NCBI RefSeq assembly: GCF_018138085.1
Contig: NZ_CP073105.1
Location: forward strand, 3,534,001-3,598,000
DNA: 64,000 bases
DNA from: Stutzerimonas stutzeri
GTDB taxonomy: Bacteria; Pseudomonadota; Gammaproteobacteria; Pseudomonadales; Pseudomonadaceae
Reading direction: 5' to 3'
Under the pieces are notes generated by a model. That model saw only the letters and a program-made list of their open reading frames with translations, was not told the DNA's origin and made no database searches. This document shows positions 57,293 to 64,000 of the stretch, in pieces. Position numbers and translations under genes: made by a program. How positions within the stretch are numbered: the stretch's first letter is position 1; every line of letters starts with the position of its first letter.

Positions 57293-58195
57293 ATGCCAGG
57301 TATGCCCGAAGAACTTCCCCAGTCCGCCATGCCCCTGCTTGAAATCGATGTGCTGCGCACCTTCGTCTCTATCGCCGAAAGCGGAAGCTTCACGCGCGCG
57401 GCCGGGCAGGTCTTTCGCACCACCTCGGCCGTCAGCATGCAGATCAAACGGCTCGAGACCATGCTCGATTGCGCCCTGTTCGTCCGCGAGGCCCGGCGCA
57501 TCACACTCACCGATGACGGCGAACGGCTGCTCGGTTACGCCCGGCGCCTGCTCAAGCTCAATGAAGAGACGGTCAGTGCGTTCATCTCGCCGCGGCTGAA
57601 CGGGCGGGTTCGTTTCGGTACCCCCGCCGACATCGGCACGCACATCCTGCCTGGCCTGTTGTCGCTGTTCGCCCGTACCCACCCGGGGATCGAGGTGAAT
57701 GTGTCGGTGGGCCGCAGTGTCGACATGATCCAGCGCATCGACGCCGGCGAGCTGGACGTCGCGCTCATCAGCGTCGGCAACCTCGGCCAGGACGACTCGC
57801 GCGGCGAAGTCATCCACAGCGAGCCGCTGGTCTGGGCCGGCCGAGCCGGTGGCGTCGCGGTCGAGCGCAACCCGTTGCCGCTGGCCCTGTCGAGCCCCGA
57901 ATGCGCGTGGCGACGCCAGGCGATGGACGCACTGGACCGCGCCGGTCGCCCCTACCGCATTGCCTACTCCAGCGAGCAGTGCGCCGGGCAAGAAGCGGCG
58001 ATGATCGCTGACCTGGCGGTGGCGCCGTATCCGTTGAGCCTGATCAGGCCTCCGCTCAAGCGCCTGGAGGAAGGCGATAGCCTGCCCAGCCTCGGCGAAT
58101 ACCAGATCAAGTTGCTTTGCGCCGCTGGCCGCAGCGAGGCGGTAGAGGTGCTGTCCCGGCACGTCATCGCGGCGTTCGCCGCTTATCACAAATGA
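57293..58195 (+). CDS. LysR-type regulator
   Basis: A 300-residue LTTR. HTH at about 14-72 (LEIDVLRTFVSIAESGSFTRAAGQVFRTTSAVSMQIKRLE), close in style to LrhA/HexA/NodD-type regulators, followed by an effector domain (VRFGTPADIGTHILPGLLSLFAR). AAGGCGG precedes ATG 57293. It is divergent from the DUF1127-like gene and upstream of the DUF2905 gene. Target and inducer are unknown. Confidence 0.85.
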   Translation: MPGMPEELPQSAMPLLEIDVLRTFVSIAESGSFTRAAGQVFRTTSAVSMQIKRLETMLDCALFVREARRITLTDDGERLLGYARRLLKLNEETVSAFISPRLNGRVRFGTPADIGTHILPGLLSLFARTHPGIEVNVSVGRSVDMIQRIDAGELDVALISVGNLGQDDSRGEVIHSEPLVWAGRAGGVAVERNPLPLALSSPECAWRRQAMDALDRAGRPYRIAYSSEQCAGQEAAMIADLAVAPYPLSLIRPPLKRLEEGDSLPSLGEYQIKLLCAAGRSEAVEVLSRHVIAAFAAYHK

Positions 58196-58217
58196 TCGAT
58201 TCGGCAGCGTAGACAGC

Positions 58218-58424
58218 ATGGCGAAATGGTTGATGGCGGCAGGCTTGCTCCTGCTGGTGCTCGGCGCGGTCCTGCATTATGCGCCTGGGCTGCTGAGCTG
58301 GTTCGGCAAGCTGCCGGGAGATATCCGCATCGAATCGGAACGCAGCCGGGTGTTCATTCCCGTCACCTCGATGATCATTCTCAGCGTGATCCTGACAGTG
58401 CTGATCAACATCTTCCGCCGCTAG
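58218..58424 (+). CDS. DUF2905 small membrane protein
   Basis: A 68-residue protein with two helices: LMAAGLLLLVLGAVLHYAPGLLSW and FIPVTSMIILSVILTVLINIF, joined by the conserved FGKLPGDIRIESERSRVF. This is the DUF2905 pattern. It starts 22 bp after the LysR gene and ends just before convergent pdxJ. Function unknown. Confidence 0.85.
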   Translation: MAKWLMAAGLLLLVLGAVLHYAPGLLSWFGKLPGDIRIESERSRVFIPVTSMIILSVILTVLINIFRR

Positions 58425-58469
58425 CTGTTTGACGAGGCGAGCCGTAGGCAACCGGAACGCCTCGATCGA

Positions 58470-59216
58470 TCAACCGCGCGCGGCAGCGCTGAGGATCAGG
58501 TGCTTCATTTCCTTCACGGCCTGCTTGAAGCCGACGAACAGCGCGTGCGCGACGATGGCGTGACCGATGTTCAGCTCATTGACGCCGCGGATCGCGGCGA
58601 CGGCTTCGGCGTTGTGGTAATGCAGGCCATGGCCGGCATTGACGATCAGGCCGTGGCTCAGACCAGCCTCGACGCCGTCACGAATTCGCGCCAGCTCGCA
58701 GGCGCGTTCAGCGACGCCGTGCGCATCGGCATAGCGCCCGGTATGCAGCTCGATGGCCGGCGCACCGATGCGTGCCGCAGCTTCGATCTGCCGTGGATCG
58801 GCATCTATGAACAGCGAGACCTCGGCACCGCAGGCGGTCAGCCGGTCGACCGCTTCGCGAATGCGCGCTTCCTGCCCCGCCACATCCAGGCCGCCCTCGG
58901 TGGTGAGTTCCTGCCGCGTCTCCGGCACCAGACAAACATGCTCCGGACGTAGCCGTTCGGCGAATGCGAGCATCGCTTCGGTCACGCCCATTTCGAAGTT
59001 CATTCGCGTCTGCAGCGCGTCCTTCATCATCAGCACGTCACGCTCCTGGATGTGCCGACGATCTTCGCGAAGATGAACGGTGATGCCATCGGCGCCGGCC
59101 TCCTCCGCATCCAGCGCGGCCTTGACCGGGTCCGGATAGCGGGTGCCGCGCGCCTGGCGCAGGGTGGCAACGTGATCGACATTGACGCCGAGCAGGATTC
59201 GATTGGCTTCAGTCAC
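58470..59216 (-). CDS. pdxJ: Pyridoxine 5'-phosphate synthase
   Basis: A 248-residue TIM-barrel enzyme that makes pyridoxine phosphate from 3-amino-2-oxopropyl phosphate and deoxyxylulose phosphate. Signatures are [76 protein letters not shown] and [15 protein letters not shown]. It overlaps recO by 8 bp, as in E. coli and Pseudomonas. Confidence 0.97.
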   Translation of the reverse strand: MTEANRILLGVNVDHVATLRQARGTRYPDPVKAALDAEEAGADGITVHLREDRRHIQERDVLMMKDALQTRMNFEMGVTEAMLAFAERLRPEHVCLVPETRQELTTEGGLDVAGQEARIREAVDRLTACGAEVSLFIDADPRQIEAAARIGAPAIELHTGRYADAHGVAERACELARIRDGVEAGLSHGLIVNAGHGLHYHNAEAVAAIRGVNELNIGHAIVAHALFVGFKQAVKEMKHLILSAAARG

Positions 59217-59901
59217 GCGGGACCTCCTTGATGTTCATGAACAGTTCGCGGCTGACCAGTGGCCGGCCACCCAGATGTGGCGCCAGCGCCTGGCGCATCA
59301 GCCTTTTCGCTGCCGCCAGCGTGCCGGGTACTTCCCAGTCAGCCTCGGCCATGGCCAAGAGTTCCGCGCCGTTGAAAAGGCCGGGCTGGAACTGCCCCAC
59401 GGCCTCGAGGCCTGCCTCGGGCAACAAACGATAAAGCCCGCCGCAGGCAATCGGTTGATCATCGATATCCTTGTCGAGGGCGAAGCCGTAACCCAGCTCG
59501 GTCAACAGTCGCCATTCGAAGGAGCGCAGGATCGGCTCCAGCGGGCGCTTGGCGGCCAGCGCGGGCAGGGTCGCGACGTAGTGTTCGAACAGGGCGGGAT
59601 GGGCGTCTTCGGTCGGGAGCAGGCGAATCAGCAGCTCATTGAGATACATGCCGCTGAACAACGCATTGCCGTCGAGCCAGTACGCCAATCCCGCACCCTC
59701 GAGACGCGCTACGGACTTCAGCTCACTTCGACCACGAAACTCGACGTCGAGCGGCACGAAGGGACGGGCCAGCGTGCCGGACCGCCCCCGTGCGCCGCGA
59801 AGCACTGCACGCAGACGCCCTTCGGGCGTGAAGAAATCCACCAACGCGCTGCTTTCGCGGTAGGGTCGGCTATGCAGGACGAAGGCGGTCTGGATGGTCA
59901 T
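59209..59901 (-). CDS. recO: DNA repair protein RecO
   Basis: A 230-residue protein that helps load RecA with RecF/RecR. N-terminal OB fold ([33 protein letters not shown]), then the helical domain with [14 protein letters not shown] and [13 protein letters not shown]. The zinc-binding Cys set of some RecOs is not present, which is usual for this group. ATG 59901 ([10 protein letters not shown]) is preferred to 60027, whose extra residues encode repetitive Leu/Pro/Ser sequence. It precedes pdxJ. Confidence 0.94.
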   Translation of the reverse strand: MTIQTAFVLHSRPYRESSALVDFFTPEGRLRAVLRGARGRSGTLARPFVPLDVEFRGRSELKSVARLEGAGLAYWLDGNALFSGMYLNELLIRLLPTEDAHPALFEHYVATLPALAAKRPLEPILRSFEWRLLTELGYGFALDKDIDDQPIACGGLYRLLPEAGLEAVGQFQPGLFNGAELLAMAEADWEVPGTLAAAKRLMRQALAPHLGGRPLVSRELFMNIKEVPRD

Positions 59902-59907
59902 GGGTTT

Positions 59908-59962
59908 GGGCTGGAGGCTGGAGGCTGGAGGCTGGATAAGCGTAGGGCGGGTGAAACCCGCC
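59908..59962. repeat. 7-bp tandem repeats and a hairpin upstream of recO
   Basis: GCTGGAG is repeated about four times (near 59910-59937), followed at 59946-59962 by the hairpin GGCGGGT-GAA-ACCCGCC. The block lies in the 186-bp gap between era and recO, just before the recO start, and could affect recO translation or mark an old REP element (the TAGGGCGGG core resembles the repeat at 11.4 kb). Confidence 0.7.
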
Positions 59963-60087
59963 ATCCGTAGGCCGCCCTCGATCAGGGCGAGTTCCCAGCA
60001 CCTGGGTTCACGATGCGGCAGAGCCACGCGCTTTGAGCTCAGAGCCGCTTTTGCCGTCCGGTGTCCAGCGCTCCTGTAGTCCCTTGC

Positions 60088-60996
60088 CTACTGGTAGCCC
60101 AGCGAATGCAGCGCGCGCTCGTCATCGGACCAGCCGCTCTTCACCTTCACCCAGAGGTTGAGCATGACCTTGGAATCGAACAGCACTTCCATGTCCTTGC
60201 GCGCCTCCTGGCCGATACGCTTGATGCGCTCGCCCTTGTCGCCAATGATGATTTTTTTCTGCCCGTCTCGCTCGACCAGAATCAGCGCATGGATATGCAG
60301 GACGTGCCCCTGCTGCTTGAAATCCTCGATCTCGACCGTGATCTGGTAAGGCACTTCGGCGCCCAGCTGGCGCATGATTTTCTCGCGCACCAACTCAGCC
60401 GCCAGGAACCGGCTGCTGCGGTCGGTGATCTGGTCTTCAGGGAAAAAGTGCGCGCCCTCGGGCAGATGCGAGGCGACCAGCTTCTCGAACACGTCCAGAT
60501 TCTGTCCGTGCTGGGCGGAAATCGGCACGATCTCGGCTTTCGGAAGCTGCTGTGCCAGCCATTCGAAATGGGGCAGCAGCTCACCCTTATCCTCGACGCG
60601 ATCGGTCTTGTTGACGGCGACGATCACCGGCCCTTCGACGTATTGAACGCGTTCCAGAACCAGTTGATCTTCATCGGTCCAGCGTGTGCGATCGACCACA
60701 AAGACAACCACGTCAACGTCCTTCAGAGCCGACGACGCGGTGCGGTTCATGTAGCGGTTAAGCGCGGTTTCGCCATTCTTGTGCAGGCCGGGGGTATCTA
60801 CATAAACCGCCTGGACCGCACCTTCGGTCTTGATACCGAGCATATTGTGGCGGGTGGTCTGTGGCTTGCGCGAAGTGATTGCAAGTTTCTGCCCAAGCAC
60901 ATGATTGAGCAGCGTTGACTTGCCGACGTTGGGGCGGCCGACAATAGCCACGTAGCCGCAGCGGCTCACTTCGTCCTGCAGATGTTCATCAGTCAT
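60088..60996 (-). CDS. era: GTPase Era
   Basis: A 302-residue GTPase for 16S rRNA maturation and 30S assembly. G1 is [13 protein letters not shown]2 QTTRH, G3 DTPGL, G4 NKTD and G5 SAQHG. The C-terminal KH domain has [35 protein letters not shown]. It overlaps rnc by 8 bp, the usual arrangement. Confidence 0.98.
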   Translation of the reverse strand: MTDEHLQDEVSRCGYVAIVGRPNVGKSTLLNHVLGQKLAITSRKPQTTRHNMLGIKTEGAVQAVYVDTPGLHKNGETALNRYMNRTASSALKDVDVVVFVVDRTRWTDEDQLVLERVQYVEGPVIVAVNKTDRVEDKGELLPHFEWLAQQLPKAEIVPISAQHGQNLDVFEKLVASHLPEGAHFFPEDQITDRSSRFLAAELVREKIMRQLGAEVPYQITVEIEDFKQQGHVLHIHALILVERDGQKKIIIGDKGERIKRIGQEARKDMEVLFDSKVMLNLWVKVKSGWSDDERALHSLGYQ

Positions 60997-61678
60997 GACC
61001 GTTCTCCACGCCCAGCGCTATGAGTGCCGAGGCAGCGGCAACCTGTTCGGCGATGCGCCGGCTGGCGCCCTGCCCTTGCGTCTTCTCGTTGAGCAGTGAC
61101 ACCTGACATTCGACAAAGAAGGTCCGGCAATGCGGCTCTCCCTGGATCGCCACGACTTCGTACTTCGGCAATTCACAGGCACGCGACTGCAGAAATTCCT
61201 GCAAGCGCGTTTTTGGATCCTTGTTGGTGTCGACCAGAGTCAACCCTTCCAGTTCGTTGGCGAGCCAGGCGAGCACGCGATCGCGCGCGATCTCCATGCC
61301 CCCGTCCAGATAGATTGCGCCAATCAGTGCTTCAAGCGTGTCGGCCAGAATGGACTCGCGGCGGAAACCGCCGCTTTTCAGCTCCCCCGAACCTAGGCGC
61401 AGATATTCCCCGAGCTCGAAGCCTCTGGCGAGTACCGCCAGGGTTTCCCCCTTGACCAGGCGCGCGCGCAAGCGCGACAGCTGCCCTTCCTTGGCCTGGG
61501 GGAAATGACTGAACAGCGCCTCACCGGCGATGAAATTGAGAATGGCATCGCCGAGAAACTCCAGACGCTCATTGTTACGTCCGGCATAGCTACGATGCGT
61601 CAAGGCCAGCAGCATGAGCTCCTGATCCTTGAATTGATACCCGAGCCTACGCTCGAGACGGGCTAACGAAGTGCTCAC
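60989..61678 (-). CDS. rnc: Ribonuclease III
   Basis: A 229-residue double-strand RNA endonuclease. The catalytic signature is [21 protein letters not shown], with downstream acidic residues in [15 protein letters not shown]. The dsRNA-binding domain (about 155-225) has [21 protein letters not shown] and AASALIALG. It processes rRNA precursors and some mRNAs. It lies between the DUF4845 gene and era, overlapping both. Confidence 0.98.
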   Translation of the reverse strand: MSTSLARLERRLGYQFKDQELMLLALTHRSYAGRNNERLEFLGDAILNFIAGEALFSHFPQAKEGQLSRLRARLVKGETLAVLARGFELGEYLRLGSGELKSGGFRRESILADTLEALIGAIYLDGGMEIARDRVLAWLANELEGLTLVDTNKDPKTRLQEFLQSRACELPKYEVVAIQGEPHCRTFFVECQVSLLNEKTQGQGASRRIAEQVAAASALIALGVENGHD

Positions 61679-62052
61679 GGCATCCTTAGGCGATATTCTT
61701 TGTCGAAGTTCGCCACCAGATCGAGGTTACGGATCAGGGGCTCGCGTTTTTCGTAATCCAGGTGGACTTTGAACTCGTTGTTCTCGATGACGACCTTCAG
61801 TGCCTTCTCAAGATCGAGATCGCGAATGCCGTTCACGTCCATCCCTTTGCGGACATGGCTATAGAAATCCCGCACGGTGCGGATTTCCAGCGCCGGTTCA
61901 CTTTCCACCCCTGAGATGATCTTGTCCATGGACATATAGTCGAAGTAGTGCGGCAGCATCTTGAATGCGGTGCTGGCAAAAAACGCGACCAGCGCGAGCA
62001 CCATGATCCAGCTCAGCATGGACAGCCCTTTTTGCGAACGAGCGAAACTCAT
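61675..62052 (-). CDS. DUF4845 membrane protein
   Basis: A 125-residue protein. One N-terminal TM ([30 protein letters not shown]) leads to a small periplasmic domain ([32 protein letters not shown]). It is the usual gene between lepB and rnc in pseudomonads and overlaps rnc by 4 bp. The pilin-like N-terminus is noted in the family; function unknown. ATG 62052 ([11 protein letters not shown]) is chosen over 62097. Confidence 0.85.
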   Translation of the reverse strand: MSFARSQKGLSMLSWIMVLALVAFFASTAFKMLPHYFDYMSMDKIISGVESEPALEIRTVRDFYSHVRKGMDVNGIRDLDLEKALKVVIENNEFKVHLDYEKREPLIRNLDLVANFDKEYRLRMP

Positions 62053-62141
62053 GTCGACCTCTATGTCGTACGACACCCACGGATCGGGGCAACTCAAATA
62101 TAGCGAGCCGGACCGGAGGAACCGGGCCCTGATTCACAGAC

Positions 62142-62996
62142 TCAGTGAATCAGCCCGACTCGGGAAAAATTCGGCAGGTTGCTGAACTTGGGATCCGGCC
62201 AGCTCATCCATACGGCAAACGCCTTGCCGACGATGTTGCGATCAGGAACCATCCCGGCAAGCTCGGCCGGAATCGCCGGATCGTGCCAGTAGCGGCTGTC
62301 GTTGGAGTTATCGCGATTGTCGCCCATCATGAAGTAATGGCCGGCGGGCACGTGCCATTCACGATTGGGCTCGACCCGATAGCGTCCCATCTCCTTGCGG
62401 ATCAGGTGCTCCACCTCGCCCAGCTTCTCGCGGTACAGCTTGGCACTGCCCAGGCTTCCCGGCTCTTCGCCGATCAGCATCTCGGCAACGGGGTTGCCGT
62501 TGATGCTCAGGTGCTTGTCGCTGCTGTAGCGAATCACGTCACCTGGCAGCCCGATGACGCGCTTGATGTAATTGATGTTCGGGTCGCTTGGATAGCGAAA
62601 CACCATGACATCGCCACGCTGCGGATCGCTGACATCGATGACCTTGGTATCGACGACCGGCAAACGGATGCCGTAGGCAAACTTGTTCACCAGAATGAAG
62701 TCGCCGACTTCGAGCGTTGGAATCATCGATCCCGAAGGAATCTGAAAGGGCTCGATCAGAAACGACCGCAGGACCAGCACGATCGCCAATACTGGAAAGA
62801 ACGATTTGCCGTACTCGATCAGCACCGGCTCCTTGTTCAAGGCATCGAGCGTCGATTGGTCCGGCTCGCCGGTCCGCCCTTCGTAATTCGCTATCGCAGC
62901 CCGACGACGCGGCGCGAAGAACACCAGGTCGAGCAGTGAAAGGAAGCCGCAGACCGCAACGGCAATCACCAGCAACAGCGGAAAATTGATCGACAT
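62142..62996 (-). CDS. lepB: Signal peptidase I
   Basis: A 284-residue inner-membrane protease removing signal peptides. Two N-terminal TM segments are present. Catalytic Ser in IPSGSMIPTLEVGD and Lys in DVMVFRYPSDPNINYIKRVIGLPGD; MMGDNRDNSNDSRYW is box E. It cleaves exported proteins such as EstA and the hydrolase in this window. Its ATG shares a base with the lepA stop (TGATG). Confidence 0.97.
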   Translation of the reverse strand: MSINFPLLLVIAVAVCGFLSLLDLVFFAPRRRAAIANYEGRTGEPDQSTLDALNKEPVLIEYGKSFFPVLAIVLVLRSFLIEPFQIPSGSMIPTLEVGDFILVNKFAYGIRLPVVDTKVIDVSDPQRGDVMVFRYPSDPNINYIKRVIGLPGDVIRYSSDKHLSINGNPVAEMLIGEEPGSLGSAKLYREKLGEVEHLIRKEMGRYRVEPNREWHVPAGHYFMMGDNRDNSNDSRYWHDPAIPAELAGMVPDRNIVGKAFAVWMSWPDPKFSNLPNFSRVGLIH

Positions 62997-64000
62997 CAGC
63001 TATCTACCTTCAGCACTGCGAGGAAAGCTTCCTGCGGTATCTCAACGTTACCGACCTGCTTCATCCGCTTCTTACCGGCCTTCTGCTTTTCCAGCAGCTT
63101 GCGCTTGCGGCTCACGTCACCGCCGTAGCACTTGGCCAGAACGTTCTTGCGCAACGCCTTGACAGTGCTTCGCGCAACGATCTGACCGCCCAGCGCGGCC
63201 TGGATCGCGACGTCGAACATCTGCCGAGGAATCAGCTCTTTCATCTTCTCGACCAGAATGCGGCCTTTATAGTGGGCGTTATCCCGGTGCACGATGAGCG
63301 CCAAGGCATCGACCTTGTCGCCGTTGATCAGGATGTCGAGACGAGTCAGGTTAGCCGACTGGAAACACTCGAAGCTGTAATCCAGCGAGGCATAGCCGCG
63401 ACTGACCGACTTCAGGCGGTCGAAGAAATCCAGTACCACTTCGCTCATGGGCAGGTCATAGCGCACCTGAACCTGCGTGCCGAGGAATTGCAGATCCCGC
63501 TGAACGCCGCGCTTCTCGATACACAGGGTGATCACGCTGCCCAGATGCTCCTGCGGCACCAGAATATTGGCGCGCACGATGGGCTCGCGCATGTCCTCGA
63601 TCGACGACAGGTCCGGCAGCTTGGACGGGCTGTCGACGTAAATGACCTCGCCGTTCTTCAGCGCCAGCTCGTAAACCACGGTCGGTGCGGTGGTGATCAG
63701 GTCCAGATCGTACTCACGCTCGAGTCGCTCCTGGATGATCTCCATGTGCAACATGCCGAGAAAGCCGATACGGAAACCAAAGCCCAGGGCATCGGAACTC
63801 TCGGGTTCGTACTGCAGCGCGGCGTCATTCAGCGTCAGCTTCTGCAAGGCCTCGCGGAAATCTTCGAAATCATCGGAGCTGACCGGAAACAGGCCCGCAT
63901 AAACCTGCGGCTTGACGCGCTTGAAGCCGGGCAGCATCTCGACGTCGGGGGTGTTGGCGAGCGTCAGGGTGTCGCCCACAGGCGCACCGTGAATATCCTT
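62996..64000 (-). CDS. lepA: Elongation factor 4 (LepA), C-terminal part
   Basis: The frame is open to the right window edge; 334 residues are visible, which is the C-terminal half of a protein of about 600. Characteristic segments are [116 protein letters not shown] and [26 protein letters not shown] at the C-terminal tail. It is a ribosome-associated GTPase; the G domain lies outside the window. First gene of the lepA-lepB-DUF4845-rnc-era-recO-pdxJ cluster as far as visible. Confidence 0.97.
   Translation of the reverse strand, partial: KDIHGAPVGDTLTLANTPDVEMLPGFKRVKPQVYAGLFPVSSDDFEDFREALQKLTLNDAALQYEPESSDALGFGFRIGFLGMLHMEIIQERLEREYDLDLITTAPTVVYELALKNGEVIYVDSPSKLPDLSSIEDMREPIVRANILVPQEHLGSVITLCIEKRGVQRDLQFLGTQVQVRYDLPMSEVVLDFFDRLKSVSRGYASLDYSFECFQSANLTRLDILINGDKVDALALIVHRDNAHYKGRILVEKMKELIPRQMFDVAIQAALGGQIVARSTVKALRKNVLAKCYGGDVSRKRKLLEKQKAGKKRMKQVGNVEIPQEAFLAVLKVDS

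Overview
The window is a GC-rich chromosomal segment of a Pseudomonas-type gammaproteobacterium, most likely of the Stutzerimonas (Pseudomonas stutzeri) group. This rests on gene content and order: an EstA autotransporter esterase, flavohemoglobin followed by a PpyR-like gene, a PruR-like gene between putA and a second Lon-type protease followed by a chagasin-like inhibitor, and the lepA-lepB-DUF4845-rnc-era-recO-pdxJ cluster. Several REP/REPIN-type repeats with a GTGGGAG-like core also fit. I see no prophage, plasmid, insertion sequence or CRISPR array. The species name is inference.

Layout. 1-3000: tripartite drug/solute efflux operon (end of a 14-TM MFS pump, HlyD-type adaptor, NodT-type outer-membrane factor). 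2988-7289 (minus): PepSY membrane protein, DUF2946 protein, GAF-EAL phosphodiesterase, exonuclease III. 7330-8400: seven-unit tandem array of head-to-head REP elements with a period of about 160 bp. 8463-17343: LysR regulator divergent from gcl-hyi-glxR-ttuD-pyk, which takes glyoxylate through tartronate semialdehyde and glycerate to pyruvate, followed by a urea transporter. 17345-24865: DUF2188 protein, flavohemoglobin hmp, PpyR-like protein, KGG stress protein, a DnaJ-type zinc-finger microprotein, pncB, a membrane diguanylate cyclase and estA. 24946-35878: coiled-coil membrane protein, argP/lysE divergent pair, sodB, an SDR, dcd, a cold-shock protein, apbC, metG, a CWC protein, rsuA and tRNA-Gly(CCC).

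35977-47154 (mostly minus) holds a DUF4396 protein, a secreted alpha/beta-hydrolase, a tiny lipoprotein and two putP paralogues. Between the putP copies lies a tightly overlapping four-gene unit: a periplasmic protein with a complete type-1 copper ligand set, a membrane GGDEF-EAL protein with a ruined GGDEF motif and an intact EAL motif, a DUF3034 protein and a truncated hemoglobin with a lipoprotein signal. This copper/heme/c-di-GMP unit is the best candidate here for an undescribed system. 47350-47830 is a second REP-type tandem array, inside the putA-putP gap. 47844-57143 carries putA, pruR, an AsrA-like Lon protease, an Icp-like inhibitor, cmoA and cmoB. 57293-64000 carries a LysR regulator, a DUF2905 protein and the conserved lepA-to-pdxJ cluster, with lepA cut by the window end.

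Themes that link the genes: one-way carbon salvage (glyoxylate, proline), nitrosative/oxidative stress (hmp, sodB, exonuclease III, truncated hemoglobin), c-di-GMP signalling (three enzymes in the window), and REP-type elements placed in operon gaps where they could tune mRNA levels.
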